This document shows positions 1 to 11,917 of a DNA stretch of 64,000 bases, one piece after another. Made by a program: the position numbers and the translations under genes. The notes beneath the pieces are model-generated. The model did not search any database. It was not told the DNA's origin and saw nothing but the letters and a program-made list of their open reading frames with translations. How positions within the stretch are numbered: position 1 is the stretch's first letter; each line of letters opens with the position of its first letter. The DNA is from Christensenella sp. (GTDB taxonomy: Bacteria > Bacillota > Clostridia > Christensenellales > UBA3700), in NCBI GenBank assembly GCA_022784465.1, contig JALFUR010000006.1, forward strand, positions 30,921 to 94,920, in the 5' to 3' direction.

Positions 1-255
1 CAAAAACTCAATGTTATCTAATTCGCTATTTATAACTTCAATAGCTTCTTGCTTGCTAGAACAATTCTCAAGTTTTTTGGATAAATATGTAACAACTTCA
101 TTTTTAACTTGCATCTTTATTGCCTGATCTAATTCACTATTAGAATTTGCTCTAATATGAATTCTCAAATATTCTTCGTTACTTTTTCTTTCGCACCCGC
201 AAAAGATTCCTAATAATAAAAATATAAGCAAAAAAACAATCAATACTCTCTTCAT
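1..255 (-). CDS. spoIIR: Stage II sporulation protein R (SpoIIR), N-terminal part; truncated by the window edge
   Basis: Minus-strand frame from ATG at 255 reads MKRVLIVFLLIFLLLGIFCGCERKSNEEYLRIHIRANSNSELDQAIKMQVKNEVVTYLSKKLE...; signal/lipobox-like start plus the LRIHIRANSNSELDQAIKMQVKNEV motif typical of SpoIIR. Confidence 0.75.
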   Translation of the reverse strand, partial: MKRVLIVFLLIFLLLGIFCGCERKSNEEYLRIHIRANSNSELDQAIKMQVKNEVVTYLSKKLENCSSKQEAIEVINSELDNIEFL

Positions 256-297
256 GAATAACCTCACAATTTCAAGTATTGACCAAATATACAGATT

Positions 298-1116
298 TTA
301 TTCTTCTGAAATTATTTCTATTCCACTAGGAAGAAGTTTTACAGCTTTTGCAAATTTATAATCGCTTAGTTTCTTTACGCACTCCTGCGCTTTTTCAAAA
401 CTTTCAAAAATTCCAATAAAAGCACTTCCTGACCCTGTCATTAATACCTTGTCGGTGAATTTTAATAAATCTTGTTTTGCCTTTACAATTCCTGGAGCAC
501 AAACTTGTGCAGGATGAGATAAAACATTATATAATACTAATTCTTCACTTACACAAATATGCTCTATTTGTTTTTCATGATTATCAAACTCTTTGTAAAC
601 ATCTTTAGTGCTAGCCCCATATTCTTTTTGAGCAACGACCAAATTTAGATTAATCTCTCTGTGATCAGGAATTACTATTTCTCCTCTACATTTTACTTTT
701 GCCAATCCGCCTTTAAGCATATATGGAACATCGCTGCCTATTTGAAGAGCAAGTTTTGTCATGTCTTCTAATTTAATCCCATATAGTTTCCCATACGCAA
801 AAAATACTCCGGCTGCATCCGCACTTGATCCTCCAAGTCCTGCATTCATAGGAATATGTTTTTCAATTTCTACTTTAACTGAATAACCATATGCTTGTTT
901 TAATAATTGAGCGGCTTTAGTTGCAGTATTTGTTTCATCTTGAATTTGGTTGTCCATAAAAACTTCAACGCAATCAGACTTTGATACTTTAACAATATCA
1001 TATATATCAACTGACGCCTCAAGCATGTCCAATGAATGATATCCGTCGTCAAAAACACCACGGATATCAAGTATAAGATTTATCTTTCCATTGACCTTTA
1101 GTGATATACTCTCCAT
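298..1116 (-). CDS. ispE: 4-diphosphocytidyl-2-C-methyl-D-erythritol kinase
   Basis: KVNGKINLILDI start, GHMP kinase motif PMNAGLGGSSADAA, and C-terminal MTGSGSAFIGIF. Confidence 0.93.
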   Translation of the reverse strand: MESISLKVNGKINLILDIRGVFDDGYHSLDMLEASVDIYDIVKVSKSDCVEVFMDNQIQDETNTATKAAQLLKQAYGYSVKVEIEKHIPMNAGLGGSSADAAGVFFAYGKLYGIKLEDMTKLALQIGSDVPYMLKGGLAKVKCRGEIVIPDHREINLNLVVAQKEYGASTKDVYKEFDNHEKQIEHICVSEELVLYNVLSHPAQVCAPGIVKAKQDLLKFTDKVLMTGSGSAFIGIFESFEKAQECVKKLSDYKFAKAVKLLPSGIEIISEE

Positions 1117-1154
1117 ATTTTTATTATATCACTAGTTGAACAATTTTGAATAGG

Positions 1155-2654
1155 CTAGTAAGATGTGCCTATTTCTTTAAATACCAAAATATTCTCATTT
1201 CCATCCATAACATCTTTTATGTCATTGTTTTGTTTAGATATCTCATCCATTCCTACGCCAATTCTTTTTGCAACGTCCCACAAAGATTCTCCTTTTTGCG
1301 GTTTATATATTCTAATTGCGCAGTGACATTCCTTTTTCTCTTCTTTGATCACAACTTCGCTAATTCCATTTAGATCTATCTTCTTACAATTACACAATCC
1401 TGACACGACATTTACAATCAATTCTACTTCATTTGCAGATTTTATCTTTGAATATATTCCTAAAACCAATACTTCTGGATATACATCACAATTGATTAAC
1501 TCTTTTGAATTATTCACCTCAAAAGCATACGGCATCTCTACTATATGCGAATTGGTTTCGTCATTATCGTTTATATAGATAATTGATGCGTATATAATTC
1601 CTTCTGAAACGAATATCCCATCTTGCTCTACAATTGGCACAATATCTTCTTTTGTTATGCTTATTGAGATAATCTTCTTTATGTTATCTTCCATCTTTGC
1701 CGTGGCATTTAATCTGCTTTCATTTATAGTTAATCCTACTTTTGAAAAATATTCATAATTATTTTTAGTTGTCTCAATGTTGACTGATGGAGAATATAAA
1801 TCCTCTATTATTTCTTTTTGCTCAATGTTAAACAATGCGCCTTTTATAAATGTGTCAAGCTCTAATCGAATCTGCCCCTTCATATCTGAAGGAATAATCA
1901 ATCTAGAATCGTTAATTAAAATATATGGACAAACAACAGGTTTTGAACCAATTGAATCAATTTCTTTAGAGAATGTAAAATCTTCAATTTTTTGCTCAAT
2001 CTCGTTATTTGATTTATATAAAATATCTACGCTAATTTGCCCGACAATATTTACTTTATTCTCCATTGACTCAACGCTTATTATCGCGCTTTTTGGAGTA
2101 TACAAAATTACCTCATCAATTGGTTTTTCTATTGATATGTCTTGAGTTATTGTTTCAAATTCATTTAAATATCTTTCAAATGTCTGTATTGTTGCTTCTT
2201 GTGTTTTATATATAGCACCATCAATTTGAGTTAATAGTTTTTGCTCATTAGATACAATTTTATATCCCCATAATTGAATCACGTTTTGTACTCTTATTTC
2301 TTCCCCTATAATAGTAGCAATGCTATCTATAACATTGCTTTTAAAATCAATAGTTTCATCTTTTAACAAATCATTTGTTAAAACGCTTTCTGTAAAATCT
2401 ATAACATAATCCAATCCTTTTATATTGTTTTCATTGTCGCAATAGCAAACCTTAACAAAAGTCTTTCCCTGGATTTTTATTTGTTTTCCTATAATTTGCG
2501 TCTTTACAATAACGCTATTTGCTTCATTAAATAGGATTTTACTTATTTCCCCTTTTTGAGAAACATCTATATTGCTTTGTGTTATTACTTGTTTTTGACA
2601 AAATAGTTCTTCTCCTGAAATTGTATAGTCTTCATAATTTGTTTTTATATCCAT
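1155..2654 (-). CDS. sipL: DUF3794/SPOCS-domain protein with C-terminal LysM, SipL-like spore morphogenesis protein
   Basis: Repeated SPOCS-like blocks and C-terminal LysM (IRIYKPQKGESLWDVAKRIGVGMDEISKQNND); ispE/veg/spoIIR neighbourhood. Confidence 0.75.
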   Translation of the reverse strand: MDIKTNYEDYTISGEELFCQKQVITQSNIDVSQKGEISKILFNEANSVIVKTQIIGKQIKIQGKTFVKVCYCDNENNIKGLDYVIDFTESVLTNDLLKDETIDFKSNVIDSIATIIGEEIRVQNVIQLWGYKIVSNEQKLLTQIDGAIYKTQEATIQTFERYLNEFETITQDISIEKPIDEVILYTPKSAIISVESMENKVNIVGQISVDILYKSNNEIEQKIEDFTFSKEIDSIGSKPVVCPYILINDSRLIIPSDMKGQIRLELDTFIKGALFNIEQKEIIEDLYSPSVNIETTKNNYEYFSKVGLTINESRLNATAKMEDNIKKIISISITKEDIVPIVEQDGIFVSEGIIYASIIYINDNDETNSHIVEMPYAFEVNNSKELINCDVYPEVLVLGIYSKIKSANEVELIVNVVSGLCNCKKIDLNGISEVVIKEEKKECHCAIRIYKPQKGESLWDVAKRIGVGMDEISKQNNDIKDVMDGNENILVFKEIGTSY

Positions 2655-2706
2655 TGCGCCTCGCTCCTTAATACATTTTATTAAGAAGACGCTTTAAATA
2701 TACCTA

Positions 2707-2940
2707 TTATGCATAACCAATTAGTACAATATCTTTTGTTATTAAATCGGTAAAAGAGTAACTTTGAGTAATTTTAGTTTCATCTAAAGGAACAATAGTA
2801 AATATATTGTTATATACACCATTTATAATCCCTTTAAATTTTTTATATTTCTTCCTTCCCTTATGAACTTGAATAACAATTGGAATGTCTTTTATCTTAC
2901 ATAACATATCGAAAATTTTTATAGATAATTCTTGTTGCAT
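2707..2940 (-). CDS. veg: Veg family protein
   Basis: 77 aa, VIQVHKGRKKYKKFKGIINGVYNNIFTI matches the Veg pattern; next to ispE. Confidence 0.85.
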   Translation of the reverse strand: MQQELSIKIFDMLCKIKDIPIVIQVHKGRKKYKKFKGIINGVYNNIFTIVPLDETKITQSYSFTDLITKDIVLIGYA

Positions 2941-3044
2941 ATTATTAGTTTTGACACATTTTATTTAATTAAAACAATTAAGTAAAAAAAATAAAAACAA
3001 CTATTGTATCAACAATCGCATAGTGATAATATAATTAATAATAT

Positions 3045-4214
3045 ATGGAATTAATAGCAAAATTATTTATAAAAGATTATAAAGATACAAAAAATCCTAC
3101 AGTTCGTTTTAGATATGGAACAACTGCAGGAATAATTGGAATTGTCGTAAATGCCATTTTATTCGCCTTTAAACTTTTGATTGGTATCATTGGTAATAGC
3201 ATTACAATAATTGCCGATGCTATAAACAATTTATCTGACACATCAAGTAGTGCCGTTACACTATTTGGATTTAAAATCGCAGCAAAACCTGCAGATAAGG
3301 AACATCCATATGGTCATGCTAGATTTGAATATATTGCTGCTTTTATGGTAACAATGCTTATTTTTGCTGTTGGAGCAATGCTATTAAAATCTTCAATTGA
3401 AAAAATAATCTCACCAAGTGTTACAACTGTTACTATCTATACATATATAATTCTTGCGGCTTCTATTTTAATGAAAGTCTTTTTGCTTTTCTTATATAGA
3501 AATTTTGCAAATAAAATTGATTCATCTTCTCTAAAAGCGTCATCTCAAGACAGTCTAAACGATATAATTACAACTACTATTGTTTTAATCTCAACAATTG
3601 TAATAGATATAGTTGGACCAACAAAAGTAAGTATAGACGGAATATTTGGTGTAATAATTTCAATTTACATTATTTTATCTATAGTTAAATTAACTAAAGA
3701 GATTATTAATTCTCTAATAGGAGCAAAGCCAGATCCTGAACTTGTAAAATCAATTGTAGATGCTATTATGTCTTATGATAAAGTACTTGGAATTCACGAT
3801 TTAATGCTTCACAACTATGGAGTAGGAATAAACATTCTAATGGTACACGTTGAAGTCGATGCAAATATGTCTATAATGGATAGCCATTCTCTTGCAGATG
3901 AAATTGAGGTGAAATTAGAAAAAGATTTTAATATAAAAGCTTCTATCCATATTGATCCAATTGTTGTAGATAATCCTGAAGTTAATAGGCTAAAGGAAAA
4001 GGTTATAGATTGTTTAAATAGCTTTGATGAGCAACTTAAAATTCACGATTTTAGAGTTGTATTTTGTGCAAATTCAAATAATATAATCTTTGATGTAGTT
4101 GTTCCTTTCTCAGATCAAACAACGCTTCAAAGTATTAATGAAGCGTTGAATAAATCTTTTGAAAACGAATCTAAATTAAATAATTTCGTTATTAAAGTAG
4201 ATAGAGGAGAATAA
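3045..4214 (+). CDS. Cation diffusion facilitator (CDF) family transporter
   Basis: N-terminal TM region with ADAINNLSDTSSS and HPYGHARFEY motifs; C-terminal cytoplasmic domain. Confidence 0.92.
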   Translation: MELIAKLFIKDYKDTKNPTVRFRYGTTAGIIGIVVNAILFAFKLLIGIIGNSITIIADAINNLSDTSSSAVTLFGFKIAAKPADKEHPYGHARFEYIAAFMVTMLIFAVGAMLLKSSIEKIISPSVTTVTIYTYIILAASILMKVFLLFLYRNFANKIDSSSLKASSQDSLNDIITTTIVLISTIVIDIVGPTKVSIDGIFGVIISIYIILSIVKLTKEIINSLIGAKPDPELVKSIVDAIMSYDKVLGIHDLMLHNYGVGINILMVHVEVDANMSIMDSHSLADEIEVKLEKDFNIKASIHIDPIVVDNPEVNRLKEKVIDCLNSFDEQLKIHDFRVVFCANSNNIIFDVVVPFSDQTTLQSINEALNKSFENESKLNNFVIKVDRGE

Positions 4215-4217
4215 GTA

Positions 4218-5813
4218 TTATTTTCCTGATTCCCCATAGTTAGATAATACTCTAGCGGATGGATCGTTAACATCACAACCTTTCCACTTTTTGTTTGGCA
4301 TCCAGAAATCTTTTATCATTTCTGCTTGTCCAGGATAATATTTTTCAAATATTTCTCTATACAATAAACTTTCTTTTGTAAATGGCATTGCATGGTATGC
4401 ATATTTTTTTCTCTTTTCTTCAAATTCTTCATCTGAATACAAACTCTCTGCATATTCTTTTAAATCATCAACCATTGAGTGTCCTACGGCATCTGAAAAC
4501 GCTGCTTTTTCTCTATATAAAATAGAATCAGGAAGATAGTCTCCTTCAAAAGCTTTTCTAAGCAAGAACTTACCCTTGCCATATGTGTTCATTTTCTTTT
4601 TAGGATCAATGCTCATAACGTATTTGACAAAATCTAAATCTCCAAAAGGAACACGAGCTTCAATTGAGTTTGCAGAGATGCATCTATCTGCTCTTAATAC
4701 GTCATACATATAAAGCTCAGATATTCTCTTTTCTGCTTCTTTTTGGAACTCTTCTGCACTTGGAGCAAAATCTGTATATTTATATCCAAAAAGTTCATCA
4801 GATATTTCACCTGTCAACAAAACTCTTATATCGCTTTGTTCATGTATTGCTTTACATATTAAATACATACCCATGGAAGCTCTAATTGTCGTTATATCAA
4901 ACGTTTCTAATACTTTAATAACTTCTTCTAGGCTAGACAATACATCTTCTCTAGTCATTATTATTTCTTTATGATCTGAACCAATATAATCAGCTACTTC
5001 TTTAGCATATTTTAAATCAATAGCATCTTTTTTCATTCCAATAGCATAAGTTCTTATTGGCTTTTTTAACATTTTTTGTGCTACAGCACAAACTAGTGAA
5101 GAATCCAATCCGCCACTTAACAAGAATCCAAGTGGCGCGTCAGCATCTAGTCTCTTTTCTATACCATATGTTAATTTATCATGGATTTTCTTATAAATTG
5201 TGTCTAAATCATCATCTACATATGATTTAGCAGTAGCAATATCATTGTAGCAAATGAACTTTCCATCTTTATAATAATGTCCTGGTGGGAATGGCATAAT
5301 TTTATCTGAAAAAGCTAAAAGGTTTTTAGCTTCAGATGCAAACATTATTTTACCCTCTTTAGAATAAGCATAGAATAAAGGTCTAATACCAATTGGATCT
5401 CTTGCTGCAATAAATGAATCTGTTTTTGAATCATAGATAATCATTGCAAACTCAGCATCTAATTCCTTAAACATTTCTACGCCTTTTTCTTTATATAAAG
5501 GCAAGATAATTTCACAATCGCTATCTGATTTAAACTTATATTTTTTAGACAACTCTTCTTTTATTGGTCTAAAACAATAAATCTCTCCATTGCATACAAC
5601 AAAGTCCCCATCTAAACTAAATGGTTGCATACCTTCATCTGTTAAACCCATAATGGCTAATCTGTTGAAACCAATATAACCCGACTTTAATTGAATAGTC
5701 CTTGTCATATCTGGACCACGTTTACTAGTTTTAGACAAACTATCTTTAAATTCTTCTAAGCTGATATCCAAACCAGCATAACTCATAATTGAACACATTG
5801 TGTACCTCCACAA
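4218..5813 (-). CDS. asnB: Asparagine synthase (glutamine-hydrolysing)
   Basis: Class II GATase N-terminus (CSIMSYAG...) and synthase motif FLLSGGLDSSLV; start probably at the internal Met of MCSIMSYAG. Confidence 0.92.
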   Translation of the reverse strand: MWRYTMCSIMSYAGLDISLEEFKDSLSKTSKRGPDMTRTIQLKSGYIGFNRLAIMGLTDEGMQPFSLDGDFVVCNGEIYCFRPIKEELSKKYKFKSDSDCEIILPLYKEKGVEMFKELDAEFAMIIYDSKTDSFIAARDPIGIRPLFYAYSKEGKIMFASEAKNLLAFSDKIMPFPPGHYYKDGKFICYNDIATAKSYVDDDLDTIYKKIHDKLTYGIEKRLDADAPLGFLLSGGLDSSLVCAVAQKMLKKPIRTYAIGMKKDAIDLKYAKEVADYIGSDHKEIIMTREDVLSSLEEVIKVLETFDITTIRASMGMYLICKAIHEQSDIRVLLTGEISDELFGYKYTDFAPSAEEFQKEAEKRISELYMYDVLRADRCISANSIEARVPFGDLDFVKYVMSIDPKKKMNTYGKGKFLLRKAFEGDYLPDSILYREKAAFSDAVGHSMVDDLKEYAESLYSDEEFEEKRKKYAYHAMPFTKESLLYREIFEKYYPGQAEMIKDFWMPNKKWKGCDVNDPSARVLSNYGESGK

Positions 5814-6090
5814 ATAAAATACAGCTACTCGACCTAATTATTTTAGGGCGAATAGCTGCTGCTTCGCGGTACCACCTAATTTCACTCATAAAGAGCCTCT
5901 TTTCACTTCACGTCATTGTAAAGCTAACACCTGTAACGGGCTGTACCCGGATTCCCTACTCTCTTGCGATTTCAGTTCACAACTTCTGAGTGTTATTCAA
6001 TTTAGGCTATCGATGGTTTTTCACTATCACCAACTCACTGTGCATAGTTGACTAAATCTACTTGTCTCAGTCACCGTCTTTATTTAATAT
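5814..6090 (-). ncRNA. T-box leader upstream of asnB, predicted Asn (AAC) specifier
   Basis: Minus strand contains the T-box core AGGTGGTACCGCG (about 5865-5877), a downstream CAGCTATTCGCCCTAA...TTAGGTCGAGTAGCTG terminator followed by U-rich sequence, and GAATAACAC with AAC at 5994-5992 in the specifier-loop region. Confidence 0.88.
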
Positions 6091-6096
6091 GGCTTG

Positions 6097-6125
6097 ATTA
6101 TAATTCCATTTTTTATACTTGTCAA
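6097..6125 (-). promoter_or_regulatory. Consensus sigma-A promoter for the T-box/asnB transcript
   Basis: Minus strand TTGACA (6125-6120), 17 bp, TATAAT (6102-6097). Confidence 0.8.
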
Positions 6126-6188
6126 TAATCTTTTTTTACAATTTTTACATTTTTTTAAACTTCCTAAATGCAGTAAAATGCATTCATT

Positions 6189-6214
6189 AAAAAAGCAACT
6201 ATGTTGCAAGTTGC
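6189..6214 (-). terminator. Intrinsic terminator after pyrG
   Basis: Minus strand GCAACT-TGCAACAT-AGTTGC followed by TTTTTT. Confidence 0.7.
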
Positions 6215-6253
6215 CCTTTTATTTATTATCAAATAATATTGTTTATTTTAACT

Positions 6254-7867
<1,614 letters not shown>

Positions 7868-10800
7868 TTATACCTCGATTTCTCCATTATATACAGTTTC
7901 AGCGCTACCGGTCATATATACAACATCGTCATCTGTATATCTTATTGTAAGATCTCCACCAAGTAGTTTGACTGTTATGTCCTCATTTCTCTTACAATAT
8001 CCATTTAAAACGGCAGCTACAGCACTAGCACATGCGCCAGTTCCGCAAGCCCAAGTTTCGCCACTTCCTCTTTCCCAAACTCTCATTTTTAAAGTATGGT
8101 CATCAACCACTTTAATAAATTCTGTATTTACTCTCTCTGGGAATAGTGGATCGTTCTCGAAAATTGGTCCTATTTTTTCAATGTCCAGATTATCTACGTT
8201 GCTTACAAATGTTACACAATGAGGATTCCCCATAGAAACACATGTAATCTTGTAATCTTTTCCATTGATTGTGTATAGTTCATTTATCATAGATTTTCCA
8301 TTGAACTTTATTGGAATCTTCTTTGGATCAAGTTCTGCCTTTCCCATGTTTACAGTTACTGCATTAACTTCTCCATAAACAGTCTGAACTTTTACATCTT
8401 TAATTCCTGATAAAGTTTCAATTTTAAATTCTTTTTTATGAACAATATTGTTATCATAGCAATATTTTGCTACGCATCTTATACCATTTCCACACATTTT
8501 TCCTTCAGAGCCATCAAGGTTAAACATTCTCATTTTTGCATCAGCAACATCTGAATCGCAAATTAAGATAACTCCATCTCCTCCAATTCCAATGTGTCTA
8601 TCTGATAATCTTACAGATAATTCTTCTGGATTATCTAGCACGTTGTTATTTGTACAATCAAAATAGATGTAGTCATTTCCGCAACCTTGCATCTTTGTAA
8701 ATGGTCTTTTTTGTTTGTGCTTATGAAGCTTATTGATATCAATAAGTTCTGTATTGTATTCTGTATATCTACTCAATAGACTATTAGCAACAGCAGCAGC
8801 TGTATCAATAGAAGTTAAGCAAGGAATTGCTCTTTCTACAGCTTTTCTTCTAATCTTTACACTGTCTCTTGTTGGAAGTTTACCTTTCGATGATGTGGAT
8901 ATAATATAGTTAATTTTTCCTGTTTCAAGTAATGTTAAGGAATTGTGTATAGGATCTTCGTGAATCTTATTTACTATATTTACTTCAAGCCCAATATCTC
9001 TAAGAATTCTTGCTGTTCCTTCTGTTGCATAGATGTTGTAACCTAAATCAGAGAACTTTTGTGCGATTTCTCCAATTTCAGCTTTATCTGTTTGTCTAAC
9101 AGTAATAAATACACCGCCCTTTTTCTCAAGTTTATATCCAGCAGCGATTAGTCCCTTATAAATTGCCTCTTCTTGAGTTGTAGCAATACCAAGTACTTCT
9201 CCAGTAGACTTCATCTCTGGTCCTAAATGAGTATCTACATTTATTAATTTTTCAAAGCTAAATACTGGAATCTTTACAGCAACATATGGAGAGTTTGGAT
9301 ACAATCCTGTTCCAAATCCTAAATCTTTTAATTTTTCACCTAAGATACATTTTGTTGCCAAATCTACCATTGGAACACCTGTAACTTTAGAAATGTATGG
9401 AACTGTTCTTGAAGATCTTGGATTTACTTCAATAATGTATAACTCATTTTTATAAATTAAATATTGGATATTTACAAGACCAATTGTATGAAGTTCAAGT
9501 GCCAAACTCTTTGAGCATTCGATTATTCTATTTATCATTTCGTCTGTAAGACCAAATGCAGGATAAACAGCAATACTATCACCTGAGTGAACACCAGTTC
9601 TTTCAACGTGTCTCATAATACCTGGGATTAAAATGTCCTCTCCATCGCAAATAGCATCAACCTCAAGTTCTGCTCCCATTAAATATTGGTCAATAAGTAC
9701 TGGGTTTTCAATTCCTTGCGACAAAATTACGTCCATGTATTCAATTACGTCTTCATCGCTGTTACAAATGGTCATGTTTTGACCACCAAGTACATATGAA
9801 GGTCTAAGCAATGTTGGATAGCCAATTTCATTTGCAACTTTTAAAGCTTCTTCTTTCGTCATAACTGTATATCCTACAGGACGCTTTATCTTCAACTTCT
9901 CTAAAAGTTCATCAAACAATTCTCTATCTTCAGCCATATCGATGTATTCTATTTGAGTACCAAGAATTTTAACATCCATATTCTTTAGCATTTTTGTTAA
10001 CTTAATTGCTGTTTGTCCACCAAAAGCAACAACAACGCCATATGGCTTTTCCGTTTCAAGAATATTTATTACATCCTCATTTGTTAATGGCTCAAAATAC
10101 AATCTATCTGCTGTGTCAAAATCTGTAGATACTGTTTCTGGGTTATTATTTACAATAACAACCTCGTATCCTGCTTTCTTTAACGACCAAACACAGTGAA
10201 CTGAAGCATAGTCAAACTCGATTCCTTGGCCAATTCTTATTGGGCCAGCACCAAATACTATTACTTTTTTCTTGTCAGATTTCCTTTTTTCTATAAACTC
10301 TGCTGCTTCATTTTCATCATCATATGTTGAATAGAAATATGGAGTTTGAGCTTCAAACTCTGCAGCACAAGTATCTACCATTTTATATACTGCATGTCTC
10401 TTGTTCTTAATTTTTTGATTAGAAAACTCTTCTATTGTTTTATCTAAAAAGCCTAATTTCTTTGCTTCTAGATATAATTCATCTGTTAGTTCCTCTTTTT
10501 GCAATCTATTTTGCATTTGAACTAATTTCGAAAGTTTTGCTATAAACCATTTATCTATTTTTGTCTTTCTATTAATCTTCTCAATAGAAACTCCTCTTTT
10601 TAAGCTCTCATATACACAGAAGATTCTCTCATCGTCTACATCGTACAACTTTTGTGCTAATTCTACATCATCCATTGCCATAAACTTTGGATCATTAAAT
10701 GTGTCATGAGAAATTTCAGCTCCACGAACAGCTTTCATAATAGCCTGTTCAAAAGTAGGAGCTATGGCCATAACTTCTCCTGTTGCCTTCATTTGTGTTC

Positions 10801-11917
10801 CAAGTTTTCTACTTGCATAGAAGAACTTATCAAAAGGCCATTTTGGATACTTTACAACCACATAGTCTAATGCTGGTTCAAAACAAGCATATGTTGTTCC
10901 TGTTACGGCATTTTTAATTTCGTCAAGTGTATATCCTATTGAAATTTTTGTAGCTACTTTAGCAATTGGATATCCTGTTGCTTTTGATGCTAAAGCGGAA
11001 GATCTACTAACACGTGGGTTTACTTCAATAACTGCATATTCAAACGAATCTGGATTTAATGCAAATTGACAGTTACATCCACCCTCTATCTTTAAAGCAT
11101 CAATTATGCTTAAAGCAGCAGATCTTAGCATTTGGTATTCCCTATCTGCTAAAGTAACAGCTGGAGCAATTACTATACTATCTCCTGTATGCACACCAAC
11201 AGGGTCAAAGTTTTCCATTGAACAAATAGTAATAACATTACCAGCGCTATCTCTCATTACTTCAAATTCTATTTCTTTCCAACCTGATATACATTTTTCA
11301 ACAAGAATTTGATGTATTGGAGAACTTCTTAATCCGTTTTGTGCAATCTCTATAAATTGATCTTCATCATTACAAATTCCACCACCAGTTCCTCCTAGTG
11401 TAAATGCTGGACGAACTATAACTGGATAGCCAAGTTTTCTTGCAACTTCAATTGCTGAATCAATATCGTTAACAACCTCTGATGGAATTGTTGGTTGATT
11501 TATAGATGCAAGTGTATCTTTGAATAATTGTCTATCTTCTGCCTTATCAATGGTGTCTGGTCTTGCTCCTAAAAGCTTAACTCCCATTTTGTCTAAAAAT
11601 CCTTCTTTTGCAAGCTGCATAGAAAGAGTTAATCCAATTTGTCCTCCCATTGTTGAAAGTAAACTATCTGGTCTTTCTTTTTCAATTATTCTCTTTATTG
11701 TTGTAATTGTTAAAGGTTCAATATAAATTCTATCTGCAACCGCATGATCGGTCATAATTGTAGCAGGATTTGAGTTTACAAGAACAACTTCAAGTCCGTC
11801 TTCTTTTAAAGCTTTACAAGCCTGTGTTCCAGCATAGTCAAACTCTGCTGCTTGTCCTATAATAATTGGGCCGGAGCCAATAACCATAACTTTTTGAATA
11901 TCTTTTCTTAGTGGCAT
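7868..11917 (-). CDS. carB-dapF: Fusion protein: carbamoyl-phosphate synthase large subunit (N-terminal about 1070 aa) + diaminopimelate epimerase (C-terminal about 275 aa)
   Basis: One uninterrupted 1349-aa ORF. N-term MPLRKDIQKVMVIGSGPIIIGQAAEFDYAG and second ATP-grasp half VIVFGAGPIRIGQGIEFDYASVH; C-term FTKMQGCGNDYIYFD, GSEGKMCGNGIRC and GSGETWACGTGACASAV (both DapF catalytic cysteines). Confidence 0.95.
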   Translation of the reverse strand: MPLRKDIQKVMVIGSGPIIIGQAAEFDYAGTQACKALKEDGLEVVLVNSNPATIMTDHAVADRIYIEPLTITTIKRIIEKERPDSLLSTMGGQIGLTLSMQLAKEGFLDKMGVKLLGARPDTIDKAEDRQLFKDTLASINQPTIPSEVVNDIDSAIEVARKLGYPVIVRPAFTLGGTGGGICNDEDQFIEIAQNGLRSSPIHQILVEKCISGWKEIEFEVMRDSAGNVITICSMENFDPVGVHTGDSIVIAPAVTLADREYQMLRSAALSIIDALKIEGGCNCQFALNPDSFEYAVIEVNPRVSRSSALASKATGYPIAKVATKISIGYTLDEIKNAVTGTTYACFEPALDYVVVKYPKWPFDKFFYASRKLGTQMKATGEVMAIAPTFEQAIMKAVRGAEISHDTFNDPKFMAMDDVELAQKLYDVDDERIFCVYESLKRGVSIEKINRKTKIDKWFIAKLSKLVQMQNRLQKEELTDELYLEAKKLGFLDKTIEEFSNQKIKNKRHAVYKMVDTCAAEFEAQTPYFYSTYDDENEAAEFIEKRKSDKKKVIVFGAGPIRIGQGIEFDYASVHCVWSLKKAGYEVVIVNNNPETVSTDFDTADRLYFEPLTNEDVINILETEKPYGVVVAFGGQTAIKLTKMLKNMDVKILGTQIEYIDMAEDRELFDELLEKLKIKRPVGYTVMTKEEALKVANEIGYPTLLRPSYVLGGQNMTICNSDEDVIEYMDVILSQGIENPVLIDQYLMGAELEVDAICDGEDILIPGIMRHVERTGVHSGDSIAVYPAFGLTDEMINRIIECSKSLALELHTIGLVNIQYLIYKNELYIIEVNPRSSRTVPYISKVTGVPMVDLATKCILGEKLKDLGFGTGLYPNSPYVAVKIPVFSFEKLINVDTHLGPEMKSTGEVLGIATTQEEAIYKGLIAAGYKLEKKGGVFITVRQTDKAEIGEIAQKFSDLGYNIYATEGTARILRDIGLEVNIVNKIHEDPIHNSLTLLETGKINYIISTSSKGKLPTRDSVKIRRKAVERAIPCLTSIDTAAAVANSLLSRYTEYNTELIDINKLHKHKQKRPFTKMQGCGNDYIYFDCTNNNVLDNPEELSVRLSDRHIGIGGDGVILICDSDVADAKMRMFNLDGSEGKMCGNGIRCVAKYCYDNNIVHKKEFKIETLSGIKDVKVQTVYGEVNAVTVNMGKAELDPKKIPIKFNGKSMINELYTINGKDYKITCVSMGNPHCVTFVSNVDNLDIEKIGPIFENDPLFPERVNTEFIKVVDDHTLKMRVWERGSGETWACGTGACASAVAAVLNGYCKRNEDITVKLLGGDLTIRYTDDDVVYMTGSAETVYNGEIEV

